Below are positions 41,668 to 51,178 of a stretch of 64,000 nucleotides of DNA, piece by piece. Origin of the DNA: Streptomyces sulphureus DSM 40104. GTDB lineage: Bacteria > Actinomycetota > Actinomycetes > Streptomycetales > Streptomycetaceae. The number at the start of each line of letters is the position of its first letter. Positions within the stretch are counted from its first letter, which is position 1. A program made the translations under genes and the position numbers. Location of the stretch: positions 61,596 to 125,595 of the forward strand of contig NZ_KB905827.1 in the NCBI RefSeq assembly GCF_000381025.1, given 5' to 3'. A model generated the notes under the pieces. The model ran no database searches, was not told the DNA's origin, and saw nothing but the letters and a program-made list of their open reading frames with translations.

Positions 41668-43443
41668 ATGAGTACGCCGTCTTCCACCGAGAGCGCACAG
41701 GCCGTACGCCAGTGGCTGTGGCCGCTGACGCTGCTGCTGGTGGCGTGCGGCGGGGCATTGCAGGGGGCGGCGTGGACGAGTTGGCCGCCCGAGGCGACCG
41801 CCGCCGGCCTCGTCGTCAGCTCCGCGCTCCTCGCCTGCGTGCTCCTCCTTTGGAGCTGCCACCGCAGGCTGAACGCCCAACTCGCGGCCCAACGGGCCGA
41901 GTCGGTGCGCCTCCAGGAGGAGCACACCGCCAACAGCGCCGAGCAGGACCGCAGGTGGCGCGAGTGGGCGCGCAGCTACGACGACTCCCTCCGCTCCTGC
42001 CTCCGCGCGTTCGCACCCGAACTCCGCGCCGTGATGGCCGAGGGCGCCCAGGGCGAGGTCCCCGCGGAGGCCCCCGGGTGGCTGCGCGAGGAGCTCCGCT
42101 CCCTCCTCGACCTCGCAGGCGAGATCGAGGACGACCACCAGGACGCGTACGAGCACATCCTCGTGACGCTCGGCACCCGCATGCAGTCGGTCGCCCTGCG
42201 CATGGAGGCGAAGGCCCGCCTCGGCCTCTGCGACCACCGGGACAACGCCGTGCGCCAGATCGGCATGGAGATCACCCACGAGGCCAACCAGCTCGTCCAC
42301 ATCACCGCGGGCGTCAGGGTGTTGTCGGGGGAGTGGGCCGGGCAGCAGTGGCCCGACCCGATCGTGGCCTCCGAGATCGTGCAGGCGGCCTCGGGCCGCA
42401 TCGTCGACTACAAGCGGGTGCGTGTGCACGGCGACCCGGACATCGCCGTCGTGCCGCACGCTGCCGAGTACATCATCCACTGCGTCGCCGAGCTGCTCCA
42501 GAACGCCACCATCTACTCGCCGCCGGGATGCACCGTCCACGCGTGGGTCGAGGAGGACCAGGACGGCCTCGTGATCCAGGTCGACGACCAGGGGCTCGGC
42601 ATGACGGAGGGCCGCCTGGAGGACATGCGCCCCATCGCCTCGGGCGAGCGCCCCATGACGGTGCGCACGCTCCACGGGCCGCAGATCGGCCTCGCCGTCG
42701 TCGGCAACATCGCCCGCCGCTTCGACCTAGACGTCCACCTCGACCGCTCGCGCTTCAAGGGGCTGCGCGCGATGGTCTACGTACCGGGCGACTTCGTCGA
42801 GCCGTTCCACGAGCACCTCTACGGGCCCGGCAACTGGCCCGAGGACGGCGTGCCCGCGCTCGACGCCCCGATCGCCGTCGCCGCGGCGCACCCCGGTGCT
42901 GCGCGCACCCAGACCGGGACGGCGAAGAGCGGACCGCCCAAGCGCATCAACGAGCCGGCAGCCGTACCGAGTTCGCAGCAGAAGGCGCAGCTTCCCCCGG
43001 CCCGGACGAGGAAACCGGACAGCGGGGTGCCGCGACCACCGGGCGAAGGAGGCCCCGAGTGGACGGGCGAGCGCACGGCCTCGGGGCGCCTGCCGAAGCG
43101 CCGCAGCGGTGTCGTCAGGGACCACATCGGGCTCCCGATCCTGTCGCCCGCCGACGACCAGCACGCGGCGCCTGCGGAGTCGGAGCCCGAGCCGTCGGCG
43201 CAGGAGACGGGCGCCTGGCTCGGCGCCTTCGTCGAGGCGGGCCGCGCGCCCTACGAGGAGCCGGCGGTCGAAGGCGAGGCACCCGCCGAACACCCGCGCC
43301 GACAGCGGGAGTCGGCGCTCCCCGACCAGTCACCGCCGGGCCGGGGGCCCACCGGGCCGCCGGCAGCAGCGGACGCACCTGCACCCGAATCCGCGGACGC
43401 ACCCGCGTGCACGGAGACCGACCGACGCACCTCACGAGGATGA
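41668..43443 (+). CDS. cvnA: Conservon sensor kinase-like protein CvnA (591 aa)
   Basis: Two membrane helices lie at about residues 16-34 and 45-63. A kinase-like cytoplasmic core follows: MEITHEANQLVHITAGVRVL (His204) in place of the usual LDHLATRMRR-type box, then the ATPase N-box CVAELLQNATIYSP near residue 274, QVDDQGLGM and GPQIGLAVVGNIARR. The last 200 residues are disordered, Pro/Glu-rich sequence. CvnA works with CvnB-D as a membrane-bound, GPCR-like complex in Streptomyces. ATG 41668 lacks a strong ribosome site. Confidence 0.9.
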   Translation: MSTPSSTESAQAVRQWLWPLTLLLVACGGALQGAAWTSWPPEATAAGLVVSSALLACVLLLWSCHRRLNAQLAAQRAESVRLQEEHTANSAEQDRRWREWARSYDDSLRSCLRAFAPELRAVMAEGAQGEVPAEAPGWLREELRSLLDLAGEIEDDHQDAYEHILVTLGTRMQSVALRMEAKARLGLCDHRDNAVRQIGMEITHEANQLVHITAGVRVLSGEWAGQQWPDPIVASEIVQAASGRIVDYKRVRVHGDPDIAVVPHAAEYIIHCVAELLQNATIYSPPGCTVHAWVEEDQDGLVIQVDDQGLGMTEGRLEDMRPIASGERPMTVRTLHGPQIGLAVVGNIARRFDLDVHLDRSRFKGLRAMVYVPGDFVEPFHEHLYGPGNWPEDGVPALDAPIAVAAAHPGAARTQTGTAKSGPPKRINEPAAVPSSQQKAQLPPARTRKPDSGVPRPPGEGGPEWTGERTASGRLPKRRSGVVRDHIGLPILSPADDQHAAPAESEPEPSAQETGAWLGAFVEAGRAPYEEPAVEGEAPAEHPRRQRESALPDQSPPGRGPTGPPAAADAPAPESADAPACTETDRRTSRG

Positions 43444-43850
43444 CCAAGCCCATGGCACAAGAGATCGACAACTCCTGGATGGTGCAGGAGGTGGTGGACG
43501 TCTCCGGCGTGCGCCACGTGGTGGTGCTCAGCGCCGACGGACTGCCGACCGCCAAGGGCGCCGACACCGACCGTGAGACCGCGGAGTGGATCGCGGCCGC
43601 CGCATCCGGACTCGCTTCGCTCGGCAAGGGCAGTGCCCGCAAGTTCGGCACGGGACGGCACGTCTTCCGGCAGTCCATGCAGGAGTTCGAGGGCGGCTTC
43701 CTCTTCGTGCGGATCGCCGGCGACGGCTCCTGCCTCGCCGTCGTCACCAGGCAGAAGATCGACGCGGGTCAGATCGGCACCCAGATGAAGCTTCAGATCG
43801 ACCGGTTCGGTGACCACCAAGGGACGCCGAGTCGGCAGCGGGTGCCATGA
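43440..43850 (+). CDS. cvnB: Conservon roadblock/LC7 protein CvnB (136 aa)
   Basis: The protein is one roadblock/LC7 domain (WMVQEVVDVSGVRHVVVLSA, GLPTAKG), the expected CvnB. Such proteins bind the CvnD GTPase and modulate its cycle, as MglB does for MglA. ATG 43440 overlaps the cvnA stop (ATGA); an ATG 12 bases later is an alternative. It overlaps cvnC by ATGA. Confidence 0.93.
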   Translation: MTKPMAQEIDNSWMVQEVVDVSGVRHVVVLSADGLPTAKGADTDRETAEWIAAAASGLASLGKGSARKFGTGRHVFRQSMQEFEGGFLFVRIAGDGSCLAVVTRQKIDAGQIGTQMKLQIDRFGDHQGTPSRQRVP

Positions 43851-44230
43851 CCGCCGGGGAGCCAGGGCGCCCCCAGGTCCCCGGGTACGTCCACACCACG
43901 GGGCGCACCGACATCGAGGCGGAGATCGGCTGGAGCCTGGAGACGCTGCTCCGAGTGACCAGCAGCGCCCTGCCGCTCAACGGGCCGCTCAGCAGCCGTA
44001 GCCACCGCCGCCTCCTCAGCGACTGCGCAGGGCTCACATCCGTCGTCGAGGCGGCTGCACACCTGAGGCAGCCCGTGAGCGTCGTGCGCGTCCTCGCAGA
44101 GGAGCTCGTCGCCTCCGGGCACTTGGCGGTCCCGACTCCGCACCACCCGACCCGTGCGCACGACAGCGCCCCAAGCCGCGAGTTGCTCCAGGAAGTGTTG
44201 GATGGCCTCAGAAACCACGAGTTCGCCTGA
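43847..44230 (+). CDS. cvnC: Conservon DUF742 protein CvnC (127 aa)
   Basis: DUF742 features are visible: PQVPGYVHTTGRTD at the start, LLSDCAGLTSVVEAAAHLRQ and PVSVVRVLAEELVASGHL, a winged-helix-like module. It is the third conservon component, of unknown biochemical role, coupled to cvnB and overlapping cvnD by 29 bases. Confidence 0.92.
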   Translation: MTAGEPGRPQVPGYVHTTGRTDIEAEIGWSLETLLRVTSSALPLNGPLSSRSHRRLLSDCAGLTSVVEAAAHLRQPVSVVRVLAEELVASGHLAVPTPHHPTRAHDSAPSRELLQEVLDGLRNHEFA

Positions 44231-44846
44231 AGGGCGGCCACCGCTGCCCGTTCGCAAGGGACGGGCAGGGCGGTATCTGCCGGAGACGGTGACTCAGTCG
44301 GTGAAGATCCTCGTAGTCGGCCCGTTCGGCGTCGGCAAGACGACGCTCACCGCGTCCGTCAGCGAGATCGAACCGCTGCGGACCGAGGAGCGGATGACCG
44401 AGGCGAGCGTGGGCGTCGACGACCTCCGCGGGCTGGAGTCGAAGACGGAGACGACGGTCGCGATGGACTTCGGCCGGATCACGCTCAACCCCGCGCTCGT
44501 CCTCTACCTCTTCGGAGCCCCGGGGCAGCGGCGCTTCTGGGACCTGTGGCAAGGACTGGTCGTCGGCGCGGTCGGCTTGTTGGTGCTCGTCGACACGCGC
44601 CGTCTGGAGGACTGCTTCGACGTGCTCGACCAGTGGGAGGCGCACCGTCTGCCGTTCATCGTCGCGGTCAACCGCTTCCCCGGCAGCGAGGAATTCGACG
44701 ACGACGAGATCAGGGAGGCGCTCGACATCCCGTTCAGCACCCCCGTGGTGCAGTGCGACGCGACCGACCCGTTGCAGTCGGGGGAGGCGCTGCGCACCCT
44801 CGCCGCGCACGCGTTGGCGTGCAGGGAAGAGGAGGCGCTGAAATGA
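44202..44846 (+). CDS. cvnD: Conservon GTPase CvnD (214 aa)
   Basis: The P-loop is GPFGVGKTT and the switch II region is LFGAPGQRRFW, where the usual DxxG is replaced by APGQ, as in the MglA/conservon group. The N/TKxD motif is reduced to VNRF. It is a small Ras-like GTPase that works with CvnA-C. ATG 44202 was chosen because the LPETV..SVK lead-in to the P-loop is conserved; it overlaps cvnC. Its stop overlaps the P450 start (ATGA). Confidence 0.9.
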   Translation: MASETTSSPEGRPPLPVRKGRAGRYLPETVTQSVKILVVGPFGVGKTTLTASVSEIEPLRTEERMTEASVGVDDLRGLESKTETTVAMDFGRITLNPALVLYLFGAPGQRRFWDLWQGLVVGAVGLLVLVDTRRLEDCFDVLDQWEAHRLPFIVAVNRFPGSEEFDDDEIREALDIPFSTPVVQCDATDPLQSGEALRTLAAHALACREEEALK

Positions 44847-46138
44847 CCCGCTCGTTCGTCCGCACAGCGGACGCCACGGTGTCGCTCACCGAGCTCACCC
44901 AGACACCCGATCCGGAGCCCCTCTACCGCAGCCTCCGCAGCGAGTACGGCTCGGTCGCCCCCGTGGTGCTGGAGCCCGGCATCAACGCCTGGCTCGTCAT
45001 GGGCGTCCAGGAGCTGCGCTCCGTCACCGAGCGGCAGAAGCTCTTCTCGCGGGACGCCCGCAACTGGCGCGACCTCACCGCCGGCACCGTCCCCCCGGAT
45101 TCGGGGCTGCTGCCGATGATGGGGTACCGGGACACCGTCGTCGGCAAGGACCTCGCCGAACACCAGCGGCTGCGGCGGCCGTTGGACGACGCGGTCCGCG
45201 GGATCGCGCCCCGACTGCTCCGGCGGCAGGTCCGCGAGCGGTGCGATCTCCTCATCGACGCCTTCTCGGGGCGCGGCAGCGCCGACCTCGTGACGGAGTA
45301 CGCCGTGCACGCGCCGATGCAGGCGTTCTCCGTCCTCTTCGGCCTCGACGTCGCGCAGGGGCACGAGCTCAACAGCGCCCTTCTCGCCCTCTTCGGCAGC
45401 CAGCCCGACTCGCAGGCGGGAAACCGGGACTTCGAGCAGATCCTCCGCGAACACCTCAGGGACCGCGAGAAGGTGCCGAGGACGGACCGCCCGGACGACC
45501 TGACATCCGCCTTCCTCGCCCACCCCGGACTGCACAGCGAGGACGAGCAGCTCCAGGCGATGGTGATGATGATCGCCGGCGGCAACGAGCCGGTCACCTG
45601 CTGGATCGCGCACACGCTGCTCCGCGTCATCACCGACCCGTCGTTCGGCGCGCGGCTGCGCGGGGGCGACCTCGGCGTCAACGAGGCGCTCGACCAGGTG
45701 CTCTGGGCCGAGCCGCCGATGACCAACATGCCGGCCAGGTACGCACTCCGCGACACCGACCTCGGCGGCCACCGCATCCGCCGGGGTGACGCGCTGATCC
45801 TCGGCTTCCACGCCACGCACGCGACGGACCCGACGCTGCCGCCGGACCCCCGACCGGCGGGAAACCGGGGCCACTTCGCCTACTCCGCGGGCGCGCACAT
45901 GTGCCCGGCACAGGACCCCGCCTGGACCATCACGCACACCGCGGTCACCACGGCGCTCCACCGCCTCGCCGCCGTACGCCTCTCCATCAGCCGCGACGAG
46001 GTCACCTTCAACCCCTCCCCGTGGACGCGCCGTCCCAGCAACCTGCCCGTCACCTTCACGGTGCCGATGGTGCGCACCCCGAAGTCGGAGGACGAGGAAG
46101 GAGACGAGGAGCCGATGGCGGACGCGAAGACGGGATGA
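44843..46138 (+). CDS. cvnE: Conservon-associated cytochrome P450, CYP157-like (431 aa)
   Basis: The haem-thiolate Cys354 lies in FAYSAGAHMCPAQ. Two usual P450 hallmarks are altered. The K-helix ExxR is DQVLW at residues 284-288, and the I-helix acid-Thr pair is missing (AGGNEP at 245-250). Loss of ExxR is known for the CYP157 family, which sits in conservons of S. coelicolor, so this fits. The ATG overlaps the cvnD stop. The substrate and even catalytic activity are unknown. Confidence 0.85.
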   Translation: MTRSFVRTADATVSLTELTQTPDPEPLYRSLRSEYGSVAPVVLEPGINAWLVMGVQELRSVTERQKLFSRDARNWRDLTAGTVPPDSGLLPMMGYRDTVVGKDLAEHQRLRRPLDDAVRGIAPRLLRRQVRERCDLLIDAFSGRGSADLVTEYAVHAPMQAFSVLFGLDVAQGHELNSALLALFGSQPDSQAGNRDFEQILREHLRDREKVPRTDRPDDLTSAFLAHPGLHSEDEQLQAMVMMIAGGNEPVTCWIAHTLLRVITDPSFGARLRGGDLGVNEALDQVLWAEPPMTNMPARYALRDTDLGGHRIRRGDALILGFHATHATDPTLPPDPRPAGNRGHFAYSAGAHMCPAQDPAWTITHTAVTTALHRLAAVRLSISRDEVTFNPSPWTRRPSNLPVTFTVPMVRTPKSEDEEGDEEPMADAKTG

Positions 46139-46485
46139 GCGGTTGGCCGCGCCAGGGGGCCGACTCCCTTGCAGGGCGGATGTGCAGCTTCCGTGCGGCC
46201 CTCTGCCCGAGCACCGGCCACGGGGCGCCGCCCTGGCGTCCCGTTCGCCGCGCTGTCCGTGGCGATCGGCTCAGCCAGGCGACGGCCTGCGCCGTCGGCC
46301 GAACGCACCGCCCCGGCGGGCGGGTTCGCCGCCGCCGTCGCTACCGCCCTGCCGACGCCGTTCGCCCCTCGACTGCCGACACGGTGACGCGGCCCGTCAT
46401 ACCGTCCCGAGCAACCTTCGCGAACGCCGAGCCGTCTTGCCCGGTGCCGAGGTCGGCTTGGCGAGTGCGTGAGCGAGGGGTGCGG
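46139..46485. other. Intergenic gap after the conservon, no gene seen
   Basis: No frame in this 347-bp stretch has a ribosome site or family resemblance. The following gene has its own GAGGGG site at 46475-46480. Confidence 0.35.
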
Positions 46486-46866
46486 ATGAGGGAGCGGGAC
46501 GCCGTGGTGACGTGGGTCGACGCACGCGACGCATTGCCCTGGAGCGGTGCGCCGGTGGCAGCGGCGATCACGGGGTGGTATCCGGCTGACACGCTCACCG
46601 ACCCCGACGCGGTGGAGGAGGAGTTCTGGCTCGTGAGGCCGATGGTCTTCACGGCTGAGCACCGGAGCGGGGACGGGACGGAGCACAGGGACTGCTTCGT
46701 CGACTCCGACGGCATCGTCCGTCTGCCCTACGGCCTCGGCAGCGAGGAGACCGTGACGCACTGGGCGGAGCTGCCCACCCTGCCGGGCTCGACGACGCAC
46801 TTGGTGCTCGGGGAGGACGTGCAGGCAGCTCTCCGGAACGCGTGGGGCACCCGTCCCACGGCATGA
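46486..46866 (+). CDS. Unrecognised protein (126 aa)
   Basis: ATG 46486 has GAGGGG five bases upstream; a GTG six bases earlier is an alternative. The product is acidic, with many short strands and Trp residues (TWVDARDALPW, THWAELPTLPG), and no signal peptide or membrane segment. The coding bias is typical of Streptomyces. No family is recognised and the neighbours give no clue. Confidence 0.6.
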   Translation: MRERDAVVTWVDARDALPWSGAPVAAAITGWYPADTLTDPDAVEEEFWLVRPMVFTAEHRSGDGTEHRDCFVDSDGIVRLPYGLGSEETVTHWAELPTLPGSTTHLVLGEDVQAALRNAWGTRPTA

Positions 46867-47134
46867 CCGCAGCCGGCTACGGGCTATGCGGGTGCGTACG
46901 GAGCCGGACGGGCCAACTTGCGCGCAGGCTGCGAAAGTTCGGACGACGTGGTGTTGGCGCGTGCCCCGCGTTCGGCGACCCCACCCCGCTCGTTCGGCGG
47001 CGCTGGACGCGTGACGGAAGCGCCGTGCGGCGCCCTGCGACTCGGCAACGGCTCTCCGACCCACCGTCCGCCTCGGGGCCCGTGCCGCACCAGGCATCGG
47101 CCCGGCAGACCGCGCTGTCGGAGGAGTCGGCTCG

Positions 47135-47929
47135 TCACAACGCATGCCCGCCCGCAACCTGGAGCACCTGGCCCGTGATCCACCGCGCCTGCTGGGAGGC
47201 GAGGAAGACGGTGGCGTCCGCGATGTCGGACGGGGTGCCCACGCGGCGGAGCGGGATGGCTAGCTCCACCTCGGCCACCAGCGCGGCGGGCATCCACCCC
47301 GTCTGCACAGGGCCGGGTGCCACGGCGTTGAGGCAGACGCCGAGGGGGCCCAGGTCGAGCGCCGCGCTCCTGGTGTACGCCTCCAGCGCGGCCTTCGAGG
47401 TGCCGTAGGCCGTCTGGCCCGGGAAGGCGCGGGCGGCGTCCGTCGAGATGTTGACGACGCTGAGGGGGCGGTCGTCGGTACGGGTGCGTACCAGTTCCGC
47501 AGTGAGGGACGCGGGCGCGAACACGTTGACCTCGTGGTGGCGTCGAAGCCCTCCCGCGCCTGCGGTCAGCGGATCGTCGGGGGATTCGCAGTGTGCGGCG
47601 TTGTTGACGAGCACGTCGACGGGGCCGAGCCGCTCGGCCGTCCGTGCCAGCAGGTGCGCGGGGGCGCCGTCCTCGGCGAGGTCCGCCTCCAGAGCGGCGG
47701 CGTCCCGCGCCCCCAGCGCACGCAGGCTGCGTACAACTGACGTCGGTGCACCTTCGGTTGCCATGTGGTGCTCCCGCTTCACGCCGTCCGGGAGAGGGCG
47801 CGCGGTGGCATGGTGGTGGACGCCGACCGCCGCGCCCTCGGCGGCGAAAGCCTCGGCGATCGCACGGCCGATCCCTGCGTCCGCGCCCGTCACCAGAACT
47901 GTGCTCGTGCTCAGTCCGGTGTCGATCAC
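47135..47929 (-). CDS. Short-chain dehydrogenase/reductase (264 aa)
   Basis: The cofactor motif is VTGADAGIGRAIAEAF, then NNAA, the catalytic Ser in VNISTDAAR and YGTSK (Tyr, Lys). The fold and length are those of a classical SDR that uses NAD(P)H. GTG 47929 gives a normal family start; no ribosome site is visible, so the transcript may be leaderless. The substrate is unknown. Confidence 0.87.
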   Translation of the reverse strand: MIDTGLSTSTVLVTGADAGIGRAIAEAFAAEGAAVGVHHHATARPLPDGVKREHHMATEGAPTSVVRSLRALGARDAAALEADLAEDGAPAHLLARTAERLGPVDVLVNNAAHCESPDDPLTAGAGGLRRHHEVNVFAPASLTAELVRTRTDDRPLSVVNISTDAARAFPGQTAYGTSKAALEAYTRSAALDLGPLGVCLNAVAPGPVQTGWMPAALVAEVELAIPLRRVGTPSDIADATVFLASQQARWITGQVLQVAGGHAL

Positions 47930-48014
47930 CGGACTGAGTCTAGGCGTTGGCCCCTCGGCAGGTGGCCCGGCCCGTACGGGAAGCACCGGGCAGCCGGCTC
48001 GCGCCGCAGGATGA

Positions 48015-49166
48015 TCAGCCGGTCGTCAGTACGCGCCGGAAGGGGAGCGCGACGAGCAGCGCGATCAGGACGAGGGCGCCGCTGGCCCACACAGGTCCGA
48101 GCCGCCCGGCGGTCGTGCCGAGGGTGGCCGCCGCGGCCAACGGCCCGGCGGCGGCACCGACGTTGAGCGCCGCGGTCGCGTACGAGCCCGCCAGCGTCGG
48201 GGCTCCCGCCGCCTCGTAGAGCACTCGCGTGATCAGTGTGCTGCCCAGCGCGAATGACAGTGCGCCCTGGACGCACGCGAGGACCAACAGCGCGACCGGC
48301 TCGTCGGCGAGCACGGCGAGCAGGGGCCACCCGACGAGCAGCAACGGCCAGCAGACCGCCGCCACCAGGCCGGGCCGCCGGTCGGAGAAGCGCCCGGCGA
48401 CGGTGACCCCGGCGAACGAACCGGCGCCGAAGAGCACGAGCGCGACGGAGACCCACAGCTCGCCCAGCCCCGCGACGTCGGTCACGACGGGCGCAAGGAA
48501 GGTGAAGCTTGCGAAGGTCGCCCCGTTCACCAGCGCACCGAGCGTCACGACGAGCAGCAGCCGCGGCCTCCTCAACTGAGCGAGCTCTGCGCGCAGATCC
48601 GGTGTCGCGGACCCCTCTGCGCCCTCGCGGGGAATGCCCCGGAGGATGCCGAGAGCAGCGGGCAGGCAGAGCACGGCGATGGCCCAGAAGGTCGCCCGCC
48701 ACCCGAGGAGGGTGCCGAGCACCGCTCCTCCCGGCACCCCGGCGACCGTGGCCACCGTCGTGCCCGAGAGGAGGACGGCCAGCGCGCGTCCCTTCCTGTC
48801 GGAGGGGACCAGTGCGGCGGCGGTCGTCAACGCCACGGCGAGGAACCCGGCGTTGGCGAGCGCAGCGACGACCCGCGTGACGAAAAGGACCGGGAAACTC
48901 TCCGTGCAGGCCCCAGCGACGTGGGCGGCTGCGAAGACGAGGACGAACGTCGGAAGACTGGCCCTGCGGGGCCAGTTGCGGGCGAGTGCCGCCATCAGCG
49001 GGGCGCCGACGATCATTCCGACCGCGAAGGCCGAGGTGAGCGTCCCCGCGGCCCCGACTGTCACGTCGAGTTGCGAGGCGAGGTCCGGCAGGAGGCCGGC
49101 GAGCATGAATTCGGAGGTGCCCATGGCGAAGACCGCCAGGGCGAGCAGATAGAGCGGGAGAGGCAT
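48015..49166 (-). CDS. cmx: Cmx/CmrA-type chloramphenicol exporter-like MFS protein (383 aa)
   Basis: Twelve hydrophobic segments are visible. The start LYLLALAVFAMGTSEFMLAG and the helix-5 motif VPGGAVLGTLLGWRATFWAI are those of the Cmx/CmrA/CmlA-like exporters (DHA1 family). In Streptomyces such genes confer chloramphenicol resistance when expressed. Close relatives have other substrates, so the drug is not certain. It is upstream of the SDR gene on the same strand, 85 bp apart. Confidence 0.8.
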   Translation of the reverse strand: MPLPLYLLALAVFAMGTSEFMLAGLLPDLASQLDVTVGAAGTLTSAFAVGMIVGAPLMAALARNWPRRASLPTFVLVFAAAHVAGACTESFPVLFVTRVVAALANAGFLAVALTTAAALVPSDRKGRALAVLLSGTTVATVAGVPGGAVLGTLLGWRATFWAIAVLCLPAALGILRGIPREGAEGSATPDLRAELAQLRRPRLLLVVTLGALVNGATFASFTFLAPVVTDVAGLGELWVSVALVLFGAGSFAGVTVAGRFSDRRPGLVAAVCWPLLLVGWPLLAVLADEPVALLVLACVQGALSFALGSTLITRVLYEAAGAPTLAGSYATAALNVGAAAGPLAAAATLGTTAGRLGPVWASGALVLIALLVALPFRRVLTTG

Positions 49167-49394
49167 CGAGTCGGCTCCGGGTGACGCAGGAACGGTTACG
49201 CGTCGTCACCGCGGTCAGCCCTGAGGGCGCGCTCGCCGGGCCGCAGGGGTGCGGTCGGCTCGATGGTTCAGGGGGCTGACGGCGTGACCGGCAGCCCCGG
49301 CTTGGACGCCTTGGGACTCGACATGCTCCGCACGCTATCCGGTCGTCGGCCGCCTGCAAAAGAGGGGCAATCCGGCGCCGTGCCCCCCCCCGGA

Positions 49395-49429
49395 CCCGGG
49401 CGGCGACCCCCACACCGCCGCCGCCCGGG
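49395..49429 (-). terminator. Terminator of the OFA transporter operon
   Basis: CCCGGGCGGCG (49395-49405) and CGCCGCCCGGG (49419-49429) pair perfectly over a 13-nt loop, five bases beyond the stop of the small-subunit gene. Confidence 0.75.
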
Positions 49430-49434
49430 AGCTG

Positions 49435-49578
49435 TCAGTCGGTGAACAACTGGGCGACCTTCAGCGCCAGTTCGTAGATGCCGTATGCAAACGGGAGGCC
49501 CACCCACAGCCAGACGAGGACGGCGAGCCAGGTCCGGCGGGGTGCCGTCGGCTCAGGAGAGGCGCTGCTGGGAGCCAT
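49435..49578 (-). CDS. MFS transporter small subunit (47 aa)
   Basis: A 47-residue protein with one membrane helix (WLAVLVWLWVGLPFAYGIYE) and a short C-terminal helix, of the type annotated as the small subunit of OFA-family transporters. ATG 49578 has GGAGG six bases upstream and lies within the last 26 bases of the transporter gene, in another frame. The overlap means the two are made in fixed proportion. Confidence 0.75.
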   Translation of the reverse strand: MAPSSASPEPTAPRRTWLAVLVWLWVGLPFAYGIYELALKVAQLFTD

Positions 49579-50992
49579 CGTCGGCCTCCGTTTCCTTCGA
49601 CTCGGCGGGCGTTTCCGTCTCGGCGGGCGTTTCCGCACCGGCGCCCGACGGCGCGGGCTCGTGGTAACGCGAATTGACGGGCCGGATGCACTCGTTGGCG
49701 ACGAAGCCGACCACGAGGAGGCCCATCATGATGTAGAGGGAGAGGCTGTAGAGCCCGGGCCCGCTGCGCCCCGCGGCCTCCTGCGTGTCGGCGACCCAGT
49801 TGACGATGAGCGGGCCGAGCACACCCGCGGTGGACCACGCGGTGAGGAGGCGGCCGTGGATGGCGCCGACCTGGTAGGTGCCGAAGAGGTCCTTCAGGTA
49901 GGCGGGCGCGGTGGCGAAACCGCCGCCGTAGAAGGAGAGGATCACCAGCGCGGAGAGGATGAAGATCGGCTTCGAGGAGTCCCCGGCCGTGGCGATGAGC
50001 AGGTAGAGCAGGGCTCCGACGCCGAGGTAGAGGCGGTAGATGTTCTTCCGCCCGACGGTGTCGGAGGCGGCGGACCACGCGAGGCGCCCGCCCATGTTGG
50101 TGAGCGAGAGCAGCGCGACGAACCCGGCGGCCGCGGAGACGGAGACGGGCGTGCTGGTGCCGGAGAAGAAGTCCCGGATCATCGGCGCTGCCTTCTCCAG
50201 GATGCCGATCCCCGCGGTCACGTTCATGCACAGGACGATCCACAGGCACCAGAACTGGGGCGTACGCAGCGCGTTCTTCGCCGACACCTGAGCAGTGGTG
50301 ACCATAGCCCGCTGCTCGGTCGGCGGCGTCCAGTTCGGTGGGCGCCAGCCGTCGGCGGGGACCCGCACGAGGAGGACGCCGAGCGCCATGAAGACCGCGT
50401 AGACGAGCCCGTGCACGAGGAAGGCGCCGGCGATCCCGCTGCTGTCCTCGCCGAAGCTCTCCAACATCTGCGAGGACCAGGGCGAGGCGATGAGCGCGCC
50501 GCCGCCGAAGCCCATGATGGCGATACCGGTCGCCAGGCCGGGACGGTCGGGGAACCATTTGATCAGCGTCGAGACGGGCGAGATGTAGCCGATGCCGAGG
50601 CCGATGCCGCCGACGAACCCGTAGCCGAGGACGATGAGCCAGAACTGCTCCGTCGCCGCACCGAGTGCGGAGAGGAGGAACCCGCTGGAGAAGCAGAGCA
50701 GCGATACGGCCATCGCCCAGCGCGGACCCTTGCGCTCGACGAGGGTGCCTCCGAACGCCGCCGAGAGGCCGAGCATCACGATGGCGAGCTGGAACGGGAG
50801 CGCGCTCGCCGTCCCCGAGAGGTCGAGGGCCTTCTCCAGCGCTGGCTTGAAGACACTCCAGGCGTACGCCTGGCCGATGGACAAATGGATGGAGAGCGCG
50901 GCGGGCGGGACCAACCAGCGGCTCCAGCCGGCGGGAGCGACCGTACGGGAGCGGCTGAGCAGTCCCCCGTCCGGGACCTGTGCGGACTTCAT
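49553..50992 (-). CDS. OFA-family MFS transporter (oxalate/formate antiporter-like, 479 aa)
   Basis: Twelve membrane segments, with AAFGGTLVERKGPRWAMAVS, GFVGGIGLGIGYISPVSTLI and KWFPDRPGLATGIAIMGFG, match the oxalate:formate antiporter (OFA) family. The C-terminal tail is acidic with a short repeat (ETPAE twice). Substrates of actinobacterial members are mostly unknown; small carboxylates are likely. The gene is single apart from the overlapping small subunit. The formate dehydrogenase-like gene of this window is 44 kb away and should not be taken as linked. Confidence 0.87.
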   Translation of the reverse strand: MKSAQVPDGGLLSRSRTVAPAGWSRWLVPPAALSIHLSIGQAYAWSVFKPALEKALDLSGTASALPFQLAIVMLGLSAAFGGTLVERKGPRWAMAVSLLCFSSGFLLSALGAATEQFWLIVLGYGFVGGIGLGIGYISPVSTLIKWFPDRPGLATGIAIMGFGGGALIASPWSSQMLESFGEDSSGIAGAFLVHGLVYAVFMALGVLLVRVPADGWRPPNWTPPTEQRAMVTTAQVSAKNALRTPQFWCLWIVLCMNVTAGIGILEKAAPMIRDFFSGTSTPVSVSAAAGFVALLSLTNMGGRLAWSAASDTVGRKNIYRLYLGVGALLYLLIATAGDSSKPIFILSALVILSFYGGGFATAPAYLKDLFGTYQVGAIHGRLLTAWSTAGVLGPLIVNWVADTQEAAGRSGPGLYSLSLYIMMGLLVVGFVANECIRPVNSRYHEPAPSGAGAETPAETETPAESKETEADDGSQQRLS

Positions 50993-51178
50993 GGGGCGGC
51001 ACTCTAAGTAGTTGAGCCGTGAATGACCAGGGGTGTGACGCCACCCCTTTCACTCGGCTCACCTGCGGTGACACTTCCGCGGAACCCGGAAACGATCAAG
51101 TGTCCTTCGAGGAGGGGCAGTTGTGACCGAAGCCGGCCCCGGCGCACCCGACACGCCGGAGCCGGCCCGATCCCCGCG

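Noticed and set aside
5158..50992. A formate/oxalate utilisation system combining the FDH-like enzyme and the OFA transporter
   Set aside because: The two genes are about 44 kb apart on opposite strands with no shared regulatory site. Any link would be coincidence on this evidence.
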